DNA of 64,000 bases from Catenulispora sp. GP43 (GTDB lineage: Bacteria; Actinomycetota; Actinomycetes; Streptomycetales; Catenulisporaceae): NCBI RefSeq assembly GCF_041260665.1, contig NZ_JBGCCT010000013.1, positions 1 to 64,000 of the forward strand, given 5' to 3'. Below the pieces are notes generated by a model. The model was not told the origin of the DNA. It worked only from the letters and a program-made list of their open reading frames with translations, and searched no databases. Position numbers and translations under genes: made by a program. Position 1 is the first letter of the stretch. Each line of letters starts with the position of its first letter. Positions 1 to 8,133 of the stretch are shown here, piece after piece.

Positions 1-10
1 GCATCAACAT
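1..10 (-). CDS. Hsp20 small heat-shock protein, first codons only (partial)
   Basis: The minus strand begins ATG TTG ATG at position 10 and runs off the left edge of the window. It is preceded by a strong ribosome-binding site (GGAGGTGA, five bases before ATG). These first codons, the leader and the promoter match those of the complete hsp20 gene starting at 38119, which also begins Met-Leu-Met. Only the start is visible, so the product is inferred from that match and from the divergent heat-shock regulator next to it. Confidence 0.6.
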
Positions 11-14
11 GGGG

Positions 15-100
15 GTCACCTCCAGGTGAGTGGTCGACCGGGCGGTCGACTCGCTGACGACTTCAGGTATAGCATGTCATCAGAACGACGACAAGAATTG
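15..100 (-). promoter_or_regulatory. hsp20 promoter and leader, copy 1
   Basis: On the minus strand there is a -35 TTGTCG and a -10 TATACC (plus-strand positions 66-71) separated by 17 bases, a good housekeeping-type promoter. The predicted start of transcription is near 59. The leader contains a perfect inverted repeat, GTCGACC / GGTCGAC (plus strand 33-39 and 44-50, four-base loop), just upstream of the ribosome-binding site. The same promoter recurs at 38174-38202. It probably also serves as control region for the divergent regulator gene at 123. Confidence 0.65.
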
Positions 101-122
101 GCGTCGCCGAGGAGATGACGCG

Positions 123-809
123 ATGAGAGAATTACCGAACAGCCAGGCCACGCCCGATGACGCCGGGTTCGACACCGGTGCCGCCCTGGGACAGATCACC
201 GCCGCGATGCACGCGACGCACGCGGTGCACGCCCCCGCCGGCCTTCCGGGTGCCCCGGCGCCGACGGCCCTGAGCGCGAATCAGGTGCTGGCCGCGCTGA
301 CGCTGCTGCGCGAGCTGCGCACGGAGATAGCCGGCTGGGAGCCGCAGCTGATCGAGGCCGCCCGGGCGTTGAACACCAGCTGGGCCGATCTGGCCCCGGC
401 CTTGGGCGTCGCCAGCCGCCAGGCCGCCGAACGACGCTACCTGCGGCTGCGCCCCACGGCTGACGGGGCGGAAGGCACCGGAGACCAGCGGGTCGCCGCC
501 GAGCGGGACAAGCGGGCCGGCGACAAGGCCGTCGCCGGGTGGGCCCGGGACAACGCCGCCGGGCTTCGCCGGCTGGCCGGGCAGATCGGGGCCCTGACGG
601 ACCTGGGCGAGCGCGCCGATGACGACCTCGCCGCCCTGCACACCGCCCTGGGCCGCGACGACGCCGCGGACCTCTTGGCGCCGCTGGCCGACACCCGGGG
701 CCACCTGGCCTCCGGCCATCCAGGGCTGGCCGAGCAGGTCGGTGCCGTGGGCGCCAGCATCGCCGAGGTCCGCGCCGCCTCCGACCGCAGCCGCCGACCC
801 GGCGCGTAA
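123..809 (+). CDS. HSP18-type transcriptional regulator
   Basis: 228 residues from ATG 123, which has GAGGAG eight bases upstream. An in-frame start at 30 exists but would lie inside the promoter of the divergent hsp20. Residues about 85-120 (TSWADLAPALGVASRQAAERR) look like a helix-turn-helix with the AAERRYLRLR signature of actinobacterial proteins annotated as HSP18 transcriptional regulators. The rest is helical and Ala/Asp-rich. It is transcribed divergently from the hsp20 at the window edge, so it most likely controls that gene and itself. The family has little experimental work, so repressor or activator status is unknown. Confidence 0.7.
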   Translation: MRELPNSQATPDDAGFDTGAALGQITAAMHATHAVHAPAGLPGAPAPTALSANQVLAALTLLRELRTEIAGWEPQLIEAARALNTSWADLAPALGVASRQAAERRYLRLRPTADGAEGTGDQRVAAERDKRAGDKAVAGWARDNAAGLRRLAGQIGALTDLGERADDDLAALHTALGRDDAADLLAPLADTRGHLASGHPGLAEQVGAVGASIAEVRAASDRSRRPGA

Positions 810-850
810 GCACCACGCGAGAAGTCACGTCTTCGACAGGAGGGTTGATC

Positions 851-1252
851 ATGGTGCGTTTCGAGTCGTTCATGGAGCAGGTGATCGATCGCGGTGAATA
901 CCGCAGCCCTGATGAGGCGGACCGAGCCGCCCGGGTGGTGCTGGCACTGCTGGGCGCGCATCTGATCGGCCGCACCCGGGCGCAGTTGGCCGCGTTGCTG
1001 CCGGAGACGTTCGCGTTGATCCTGCTCAACCCGCTGCCGGCCGCCCAGCCGCTGAACGCTGAGCGCTTCGTCCGCGCCACCGCGGCCTGGATCGAGGGCG
1101 CCACCGAGGCCACGGCGCTGTGGGACATCGGGGCGGTGCTGTCGGTGGTCGCCGACATCGCAGGACCCGGCCTGATGGCCCAGGCGCTGCTGCAACTGCC
1201 CGCGGACTGGCCGCCGCTGTTCGGTATGTCCGAGCACGCCGACGCTGCCTGA
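851..1252 (+). CDS. DUF2267 family protein
   Basis: 133 residues, starting at ATG 851 behind AGGAGG (837-842). The sequence FESFMEQVIDRGEYRSPDEA is followed by four to five amphipathic helices covering the whole chain, the layout of DUF2267 proteins. These small helical proteins are common beside stress genes in actinobacteria and their biochemical role is not known. It lies 41 bases after the HSP18 regulator and 92 bases before htpG on the same strand, so it probably belongs to the heat-shock transcription unit. Confidence 0.75.
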   Translation: MVRFESFMEQVIDRGEYRSPDEADRAARVVLALLGAHLIGRTRAQLAALLPETFALILLNPLPAAQPLNAERFVRATAAWIEGATEATALWDIGAVLSVVADIAGPGLMAQALLQLPADWPPLFGMSEHADAA

Positions 1253-1344
1253 GCCCACCAACGGCCGGCGGGCACATCCCATCGCGCGGCGAGCCTGCCG
1301 GCCCCACTTTGTTGTCACATCCAGCCCTGAGAGGAAACCCACCA

Positions 1345-3249
1345 GTGGGTAGCAGTGCCCAGACCCTGGAGTTCCAGGCCGAGACCCGCCAGTTGCTGCA
1401 GCTGGTCATCCACTCGATCTACTCGAACAAGGACATCTTCCTGCGTGAGCTGATCTCGAACGCCTCCGACGCGTTGGACAAGCTCCGCCTGGAGTCCCTG
1501 GTCGACTCCGACCTGGAGGTCGACGCCTCGGATCTGCACATCGATCTGGAGATCGACAAAGACGCGCGCACTCTGACCGTGGCCGACAACGGCATCGGCA
1601 TGTCCCGGGAGGAGGTGGTGGAGCTGATCGGTACCATCGCCAAGTCCGGCACTGCGAGCTTGCTGGAGAAGATCAAGCAGGCGAAGGATGCCGAGGCGGC
1701 GCAGAGTCTGATCGGCCAGTTCGGTGTCGGTTTCTATTCGGCGTTCATGGTCGCCGACAAGGTCACGTTGCGCACCCGCCGCGCCGGTACGGCCGAGGGT
1801 ACGCTGTGGGAGTCGAACGGCGAGGGCACCTACGACATCTCCGCGGTTGACGGCCTGCCGGTCGGCACCACGGTCACGCTGCATCTGAAGGATGCCGACA
1901 GCGAGGACGGCCTGGCGGACTACCTGGCCGAGTGGAAGATCCGCTCGATCGTGAAGCAGTATTCGGACTTCATTCGCTGGCCCATCCGGATGGCGGTGGA
2001 GCGCGGAGAGTCCGAGGGTGTGTCGGTCAGCGAGACGCAGACGTTGAACTCGATGAAGGCGCTGTGGTCCAGGGCCCGCAGCGAGGTTACCGAGGCCGAG
2101 TATCACGAGTTCTACCAGCAGATCAGCCATGACTGGGCTGACCCGGCGGAGATCATCCACATGCGCTCGGAGGGTACGTTCGCCTATGACGCGCTGCTGT
2201 TCATTCCCTCGCAGGCGCCTTTCGATCTGTTCTCCCATCAGACCAAGCGGGGGGTGCAGCTGTACGTGAAGCGCGTCTTCATCATGGATGACTGTGAAGC
2301 GCTGATGCCGAACTACCTGCGCTTCGTTAAGGGTGTGGTGGACGCGCACGACCTGTCGTTGAACATCTCCCGCGAGATCCTGCAGCATGACCGCCACATC
2401 CGCGGCGTGCGCCGCCGCCTGGTGAAGAAGGTCCTGGGCACTGTCAAGGACATGCAGGCCGGCAACGCCGAGGGCTACGCCAGGCTGTGGGGCCAGTTCG
2501 GCAGGGTCTTGAAGGAGGGCCTGCTGGAGGACACCGACAACACCGAGGCGCTGCTGGAGCTGATCTCGGCGGAGTCCACCCACGACCCGCAGGGGACCAC
2601 CACGCTGCGCGAGTACGTGGCGCGTATGAAGGACGGCCAGGACGCGGTCTACTACCTCACCGGCGCCACCCGCGCGGCGGTGGAGAACTCCCCGCACATG
2701 GAGGCCTTCGCCGCCAAGGGCTACGAGGTTCTGATCCTCACCGACCCGGTCGACGAGGTCTGGGTCGACCAGGTCACCGAGTTCGACGGCCACCGCTTCC
2801 AGTCCATCGCCAAGGGCCAGGTCGACCTCGATACCGACGAGGGGAGCACGGAGGAGAAGACCAAGCGCGAGGCCGACTTCGCCACCCTGCTGCCCTGGCT
2901 GGCCGCGACCCTGGCCGAGCACGTCAAGGCCGCCCGCCTGTCCTCGCGCCTGACCACCTCGGCGGCCTGCGTGGTCGGCGACGCCAACGACGTCACCCCG
3001 ATGCTGGAGAAGATGTACCGGGCGATGAACCAGCAGATCCAGCCGGTCAAGCGCATCCTGGAGATCAACCCCGACCACCCCCTGATCACCGGCCTGCGCG
3101 AAGCCCACGCCGCGAACCCCGACGACCCGGCGCTGGCCGATCTCGCCGAGATCATCCTGGGCACCGCGCTGCTCGCCGAAGGCGGCGACCTACCCAACCC
3201 CGCCCGCTTTGCGAAACAGCTCACCGACCGCTTGGCCCACACCGTCTAA
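1345..3249 (+). CDS. htpG: Molecular chaperone HtpG (Hsp90)
   Basis: 634 residues from GTG 1345 with GAGGAAA ahead of it, the normal length for bacterial Hsp90. The open frame extends further upstream but the family N-terminus (AQTLEFQAETRQLLQL) starts here. The N-terminal GHKL ATPase shows ELISNASDALDKLR, the DNGIGM loop and GQFGVGFYSAFMVAD. The middle domain carries RGVQLYVKRVFIMDD and NISREILQ, and the C-terminal dimerisation domain ends near HPLITGL. ATP-driven cytosolic chaperone. Its position beside hsp20 and the HSP18-type regulator suggests heat regulation. Confidence 0.96.
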   Translation: MGSSAQTLEFQAETRQLLQLVIHSIYSNKDIFLRELISNASDALDKLRLESLVDSDLEVDASDLHIDLEIDKDARTLTVADNGIGMSREEVVELIGTIAKSGTASLLEKIKQAKDAEAAQSLIGQFGVGFYSAFMVADKVTLRTRRAGTAEGTLWESNGEGTYDISAVDGLPVGTTVTLHLKDADSEDGLADYLAEWKIRSIVKQYSDFIRWPIRMAVERGESEGVSVSETQTLNSMKALWSRARSEVTEAEYHEFYQQISHDWADPAEIIHMRSEGTFAYDALLFIPSQAPFDLFSHQTKRGVQLYVKRVFIMDDCEALMPNYLRFVKGVVDAHDLSLNISREILQHDRHIRGVRRRLVKKVLGTVKDMQAGNAEGYARLWGQFGRVLKEGLLEDTDNTEALLELISAESTHDPQGTTTLREYVARMKDGQDAVYYLTGATRAAVENSPHMEAFAAKGYEVLILTDPVDEVWVDQVTEFDGHRFQSIAKGQVDLDTDEGSTEEKTKREADFATLLPWLAATLAEHVKAARLSSRLTTSAACVVGDANDVTPMLEKMYRAMNQQIQPVKRILEINPDHPLITGLREAHAANPDDPALADLAEIILGTALLAEGGDLPNPARFAKQLTDRLAHTV

Positions 3250-3326
3250 CCGCTGCCGGGGTGCGGCCTGCCGCTCCAGAAGGCCGTACCCCGCCCGAAC
3301 CATCGCCCAAACCCCGCCCGACCAAC

Positions 3327-3716
3327 ATGACCGTGTCGACGCTCCCCGTCCCCGTCCTCAGCCGCCAGCACCTGCTGCCCGCACTGGACGCCGCCGTCCA
3401 CGCCTCTCGCGACGCCCACGAAGCCACCCGCTCCCACACCGACACGGTCCTGGCCTGCCAGCAGCTGCCCGCCGAGATCTACCAGCACGTGCCGTACCTG
3501 TCCCAGGCCACCGCCACCCTCACCGCCGCCGGCCACGCCTTGACCACCGCCACCAACCACGCCACGGCGAACCCCACCGCCGAGACCCTGCACGCCCTAT
3601 ACAGCGCCACCACCCACCTGACTGCCGCCACCGCCGCTCTGCGCCACCAGACCGCGGCCCTTGCCACGGCTGCCAACTGGTACAGCACACCGAACCGACT
3701 ACCCAGCCCGGCCTGA
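3327..3716 (+). CDS. Hypothetical small protein
   Basis: 129 residues from ATG 3327; no clear ribosome-binding site. The chain is rich in Ala, Thr and His with long predicted helices (SQATATLTAAGHALTTATNHA and LHALYSATTHLTAATAALRHQ). It resembles the small helical proteins of unknown function found in actinomycete genomes, and I do not recognise a family. It follows htpG by 77 bases on the same strand and is convergent with the phosphoesterase gene. The 173 bases after it hold no convincing gene. Confidence 0.45.
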   Translation: MTVSTLPVPVLSRQHLLPALDAAVHASRDAHEATRSHTDTVLACQQLPAEIYQHVPYLSQATATLTAAGHALTTATNHATANPTAETLHALYSATTHLTAATAALRHQTAALATAANWYSTPNRLPSPA

Positions 3717-3889
3717 AGCGGGTGCGGCACCAGATCGGGGTGATGAGCCCGATCGCCGACTCGTTCCTGATCCCGGACAACCACATCGGCCGGCCCGCCG
3801 TCTCCAGCGTCGCGGTCAGACGTGGGCGGCAGCCGCGATAGTGGGCGCAGCTGCCGCCTTTCACAGATCTTCGACTTGCCGCCAGCGCG

Positions 3890-5824
3890 TCAGTTCACGG
3901 TGAGGGCGTTGTCGTCGTTGACGAACGAGGTCTGCCCGTTGCCGGTCTCGGTGCCGGTGAACTTGAGGGTGATCTTCTGGCCGATGTAGCTGGCCAGGTT
4001 GTAGGAGAACTGGCTGTAGCCGTTGTTGGCGTCCAGGTTCGAGAAGGTGTGCAGGGTGGCCAGGACGGTGCCGGAGGAGTTCAGGACCTGGACCTTCAGC
4101 GAGTCCTGGGCCGCGCCGGAGGTGTTGCCGGTGTCGACGTGCAGCCAGAACGAGTAGGCCGCGGTCTTGCAGGTGGCCGGGATGGTGACGGTCTGCGCGA
4201 GGGTGTCGGTGTGCTTGGTGCCGTAGCCGTCGAGCCAGGCGTCCCAGTTGCCCGAGTGGGCCGGCTCGGAGCTGGTGTCGTTGTTCAGCACACCGGAGGT
4301 CATCGACCACGGGGAGGCGGAGCCGGTCTCGAAGCCGGGGTTGCCCAGCAGTTGGGCCGCGGTGCAGCCGCCGCCGGAGGAGGCGATGGTCCAGGTGAAC
4401 TGCGCGCTGCCCGAAGCGGTGCCGGAGGAGGCGGTCACCGTCACGGTCGAGGTGCCCGGGGTGGTCGGAGTGCCCGTGATCGCGCCGGAAGAGCTGATCG
4501 ACAGACCGGCCGGCAGGCCGGACGATGAGTAGGTCAGCGCCTTACCAGCCGAGTCGGTCGCCTTGATCTGCAGGGTACTGATGGCGGTGCCGGCGGTGCC
4601 CGACTGGGAGCCCGGGTTCGTGACCGTGACGGTCTCGGTCGGCTGCGAGGTGACGGTCCAGGTGAACTGGGCGCTGCCCGAGGCGGTGCCGGAGGAGGCC
4701 GTGACCGTCACGTTCGAGGTACCGGCGGTGGTCGGCGTACCGGTGATCGCGCCGGAGGAGCTGATCGACAGGCCGGCCGGCAGGCCGGTGGCCGAGTAGG
4801 TCAGGGCCTTGCCCGCGGAGTCGGTCGCCGAGACCTGGAGCGTCGATATCGCCGAGCCGGCGGTCGAGGTCTGGTTGCCCGGGTTGGTCACCGAGACGGT
4901 CTCGGCCGGGGTGCCGCTGAACACGTCGGTGATCGGCGTGGCGTTGGCGGCGTTGCCGGCGTAGGGCAGGCCGTACATGTCCTCGATGGTGCGCAGGACG
5001 CTGTAGTGGTTGATCGTCTCGCTGTACTGCCCGGCCTTGACGCCCGCGCCGTAGAAGATGGTCGGGATCTGGTTCGACTGCGAGGAGTCGTCCTCGTCCC
5101 AGGTGACGACCAGGAGGCTGTTGTGGGTCTTGGCCCACTGCGCGTAGCCGTCCAGGTTGTTCTGCAGCCAGGTGTCGCCCTGCTGGATGGTGCCGTCGTG
5201 CATGTCGTCCTGCAGGTTCGGGATCACCCACGAGACCGTCGGCAGCGAAGCGTAGTTCGCCGAGGACGGGAAGCTGGTGAACGGCATGTTGTCGGCCGAC
5301 GGGATGTGGTTGGCCGAGGCGCTGGGCGCCTCCTGGAAGTTCACCCAGGGGTTGTGCTTGCTGGCGTAGTTGCCCGAGGTGCAGGTCGTGGAGCCGACCG
5401 AGGGCAGGCCCTCGGAGTAGCTGCCCCAGGTGTCCCCGGCCGCGAGCAGCTGCGCGCCCTCGTTCGGCGCGTCGATCGCCACCGGGCACTGATCGCCGGT
5501 GATGCCCTGGTTCGACCCGGAGAACAGGTCCAGATAGTTCGGCTCCGACGGGTGCTCGATCGCGAAGGACTGGTTGAACAGCGCCCCGCCGGCGGCCAGC
5601 GTGTTGTTGATGTACGGAGCCCCGGTGCCGGAGCCGATGATCTCGCTGTAGGAGTGGTTCTCCTCCATCACGAGCACCACGTGGTCGTACTTCGGCACGC
5701 CGTTGGCCGCGTGCGCCGGTGCGGTCGCGGCCGCCAGCCCGGCGACGGTCAGCGTCGCCCCCGCGACGGTGGCGAGCAGGGAACGGGTGTGTTTGAGGGT
5801 TCGATGATGCCTGAGGAAAGACAA
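3890..5824 (-). CDS. Secreted phosphoesterase (PF04185 type) with Ig-like repeats and C-terminal beta domain
   Basis: 644 residues if started at TTG 5824, which has GGAGAGA just upstream; a GTG at 5863 would add 13 residues. A Tat/Sec-like signal peptide ends AHA|ANG. The catalytic part begins KYDHVVLVMEENHSYSEIIG and contains HPSEPNYLDLFSG and VTWDEDD, the hallmarks of the phosphoesterase/acid phosphatase family related to phospholipase C. Two nearly identical Ig-like (He_PIG-type) repeats of about 89 residues follow, then a domain starting LLGNPGFETG that resembles carbohydrate-binding or jelly-roll modules. Probably an extracellular phosphatase or lipid phosphoesterase. Convergent with the gene at 3327. 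Confidence 0.85.
   Translation of the reverse strand: MSFLRHHRTLKHTRSLLATVAGATLTVAGLAAATAPAHAANGVPKYDHVVLVMEENHSYSEIIGSGTGAPYINNTLAAGGALFNQSFAIEHPSEPNYLDLFSGSNQGITGDQCPVAIDAPNEGAQLLAAGDTWGSYSEGLPSVGSTTCTSGNYASKHNPWVNFQEAPSASANHIPSADNMPFTSFPSSANYASLPTVSWVIPNLQDDMHDGTIQQGDTWLQNNLDGYAQWAKTHNSLLVVTWDEDDSSQSNQIPTIFYGAGVKAGQYSETINHYSVLRTIEDMYGLPYAGNAANATPITDVFSGTPAETVSVTNPGNQTSTAGSAISTLQVSATDSAGKALTYSATGLPAGLSISSSGAITGTPTTAGTSNVTVTASSGTASGSAQFTWTVTSQPTETVTVTNPGSQSGTAGTAISTLQIKATDSAGKALTYSSSGLPAGLSISSSGAITGTPTTPGTSTVTVTASSGTASGSAQFTWTIASSGGGCTAAQLLGNPGFETGSASPWSMTSGVLNNDTSSEPAHSGNWDAWLDGYGTKHTDTLAQTVTIPATCKTAAYSFWLHVDTGNTSGAAQDSLKVQVLNSSGTVLATLHTFSNLDANNGYSQFSYNLASYIGQKITLKFTGTETGNGQTSFVNDDNALTVN
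4385..4905 (-). repeat. Tandem duplication of an Ig-like domain inside the phosphoesterase gene
   Basis: Two successive units of about 267 bases (roughly 4650-4905 and 4385-4640) encode almost the same 89-residue domain, from TVTNPG through ITGTPTT to SAQFTWT. The DNA is also highly similar, which indicates a recent in-frame duplication or gene conversion. Such units act as spacers between a catalytic head and a cell-surface or substrate-binding module. Confidence 0.8.
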
Positions 5825-6107
5825 CGCTCTCTCCGATTCGCAGCAGTGGGTCCCCGTCGGCACGCGGCGGGGATGGTGGTGTCAATGCAGGAGCATGCGT
5901 AGGGTCGGAGCGCTGGTAAAGAGCCTGCGAAGCCTTGAAAATCCAGTACTGGTCGGTAACTTCGGTGGATCCGAGCCGGGACTTCAGTTGTCGACTGTTG
6001 GCCATCCTGTGGCCCTTTTACAGTTCCTGGCGCGGCGGTACGTTCACGGCGGCGATCCGCACCGTGACCGATCCGTACCTGACCGTGCCTTCCGGGGGTT
6101 CGACGAG
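5825..6107. promoter_or_regulatory. Divergent intergenic region (phosphoesterase / helix-turn-helix gene)
   Basis: 283 bases between two divergent genes. The only clear structure is a 10-base palindrome CCAGTACTGG at 5943-5952. It is a possible operator for the helix-turn-helix protein encoded at 6108. No confident -35/-10 pair was picked out. Confidence 0.3.
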
Positions 6108-6953
6108 ATGATCCACACCAGTGCCTTCCATTCCCGGCTGCGTATGGCCGTCGAGGCGCGCGGTTTGAGTTTGGAGCGCATCCGCGGCCGGTTGGCGGAG
6201 CAAGGGGTCACGGTCAGTGTGTCGACGCTGAGCAACTGGCAGCGCGGCGTCAGCCGACCCGGCGTCGACACCCGTCGCGTCGTGGCGGCTCTGGAGAGCG
6301 TGCTCCACGTCGATGACGGAGCACTGACGCGATTGTTGGGCGACGGTCCTCAGGCCGGCCGCAGGAGGTTCCTCGGCCCCGGAACGTCGATGGAGCGACT
6401 CAGGGCACTGCGAGCCAAGCTCGAGGTGTCCGAACGCGACCTGAGCGTCGTCGCGGTGGCGGACGAGGCCGTGGTCGCCGAGCGGGACCGGATCCGCCTC
6501 ATGCGCAGTCGGCTGGTGGTGCGCGCCGATCGGCCGGGAGCCGACCGGCACGTGGTCTTCGTCCACGCCAACCAACGAACTCTGCCCGTACTCCGTTCGA
6601 CGAAGGGCTGCGAGGTTGGGCGGACGGCGCTGGACGCTGAGGCGGGGCTCATCGCGGCCGAGCTGCGATTCGGACCACTCGTACGCGGCGAGACCTACCC
6701 GATCGAGTATCAGGTGGAGCGGATGGAGTCCGGCGCGTACTACGGCCGGTGGATCCGTGCGGCTGATGTGAGGTACGAGCTGACGGTCTGGTTCGAGTCC
6801 GGCTCGTCCGTCCGATCGGCGTACCGCGTGTGGCGGTCGGACGCGCGCTCGCCGCACAAGGACGTCTGCGAGGTGCGGCTGATCGGCGACGAAGTGGCGC
6901 ACATGATCGACGACGATCCGAACCCCGGGTTCCACGGGATCCGTTGGACGTGA
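6108..6953 (+). CDS. Helix-turn-helix (XRE-like) regulator
   Basis: 281 residues from ATG 6108, preceded by GGGGG nine bases upstream; the open frame extends further left but reads as non-coding there. Residues 5-60 (FHSRLRMAVEARGLSLERIRG, STLSNWQRGVSRPG) form an XRE-type helix-turn-helix, followed by a helix-rich stretch with VLHVDDGALTRLLG. The C-terminal half is a beta-rich region without a recognised family (RSTKGCEVGRTALDAEAG, GPLVRGETYPIEYQVE). Probably a cytosolic DNA-binding regulator with a sensory domain. Its target is unknown; the divergent phosphoesterase is the obvious candidate. Confidence 0.65.
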   Translation: MIHTSAFHSRLRMAVEARGLSLERIRGRLAEQGVTVSVSTLSNWQRGVSRPGVDTRRVVAALESVLHVDDGALTRLLGDGPQAGRRRFLGPGTSMERLRALRAKLEVSERDLSVVAVADEAVVAERDRIRLMRSRLVVRADRPGADRHVVFVHANQRTLPVLRSTKGCEVGRTALDAEAGLIAAELRFGPLVRGETYPIEYQVERMESGAYYGRWIRAADVRYELTVWFESGSSVRSAYRVWRSDARSPHKDVCEVRLIGDEVAHMIDDDPNPGFHGIRWT

Positions 6954-7071
6954 GCACCAGACGGAGCGAACTTGGCAGAGCACGATCGCCGACCTGTCGA
7001 TCACTCGAACCTGCCGCATCGCGTTCACGAACCGGGTGGCGGCCGTGGGCTGCGGCTTCGGAGCGGCGGGT

Positions 7072-8110
7072 TCAGCAGGTCTGTGGGGCGGGTCCTGGGA
7101 TCGCGGCGCGGTTCAACAGATCGTGCAGCCGCTCGACGCTCAGCGCCGGATTGGCGGCTGCGGCCGGGTCGTGCGCCGCGCGGTCCACGAGGTCAGGCGG
7201 TAGGGCAACGGAAATGATCGCCGCGACCCTGCGCATCAGCGGATGGACCGACACCGCGCACGCCGCGAGCCAGTCGGCCTCCACGCCCTCGGTTCCGCCC
7301 CGCGGGCCGATCACGTCAGCGGTGTGGCGGAGGGTCGCACTGCTGATGGCGCGGCGGTGGAACTTGGTGATCGTCCGTGGACGCAGGCACGCCCTGGCGC
7401 TGACCTTCTCGTCCGGATCGCGGGCCAGCTCGTCGAGCAGTGCCGGGTCGAGGCCGGGGTATCCGGCGACGAGCTCACGGACCCTCGGGTGGGGTCGTGG
7501 GCCAGGGAGCCGACCAGCTCCGGGGCGAGGCCGCTGTGGCCGATGATCTGTGTACGGACCTCCGGGTCGGGATCACGGCCGAGCTGGCGTGACAGTCCTG
7601 CCGCGGTATGTCGGAGGCGTCCAGCTCGGTAGCCAGCCGGGTCGCTTGCCGGACTCCCTCCAGTACTGGAGGGTCCTGGTCTGTGAGCAGGGCCTGACGC
7701 TCGTCGGGCGAAAGCGAGGGCCACAAGCGAGCAGAGTGTGGGCGCAGAGCAGGGCTTTCGTGGCCGAGAAGCCCGCGAAGGAATCTTTCCGGAACCTGCT
7801 GTGAGTTGAACAGCTCCGTGCAGAACTCCTCAGCGGTGAGGAAGTCGTTCCCGTACACGTCGTCCTGGAGCAGGAGTGTCTCGAGCGCATCGTCGGGCAA
7901 CGGCTTCGGGGGCGTCGATCCGCGGCGTGGCCCCACGGCCAGAGTCCGGGTGCGCCAACACCGCCGCGACGACCTCGCTCGGCAATGGCCGCTGTTCACA
8001 CAGAACTGCCCAAGCCGGCGTACGACGGCGCGGCCGCGTTGGCGGCCACGCCACGGATCCACGACTCGGCAAGGGAAGAGGACGTCGCCACCCGACCATG
8101 GTCTCAGTGG
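7072..8110 (-). pseudogene. Decayed leucine-rich-repeat-variant / HEAT-like repeat protein
   Basis: Homologous-looking repeat sequence continues across several reading frames on the minus strand. From right to left the pieces are SWIRGVAANAAAPSYA, then LPSEVVAAVLAHPDSG, then LPDDALETLLLQDDVYG with VPERFLRGLLGHESPALR, then DPEVRTQIIGHSGLAPELVG, then VRELVAGYPGLDPALLDELA and PDEKVSARACLR, ending PAAAANPALSVERLHDLLN. Each piece has the pattern VR..(L)A.NP.LPP.LL..LA.DPD typical of LRV repeats, but at least three frameshifts separate them. No single start yields a full protein. Frameshifts could be real decay or, less likely, sequence errors. Confidence 0.7.
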
Positions 8111-8133
8111 CCCGCCCACTCCCACATCGACCC

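Noticed and set aside
1315-3108. Long open frame on the minus strand opposite htpG
   Set aside because: It is a codon-bias shadow of htpG: composition is Val/Gly/Asp/Leu/Arg/Gln-rich without motifs, and htpG is unambiguous. Similar shadows opposite most long genes were left out.
3742-3841. 33-codon plus-strand ORF (starts MSPIADSFLIPDNH)
   Set aside because: Reads somewhat like protein but has no ribosome-binding site or recognisable family; could be a small remnant.
6030-6070. Possible PHO box (GTTCACGG) upstream of the phosphoesterase
   Set aside because: Only one half-like unit; no second direct repeat of 11 bases with the consensus.
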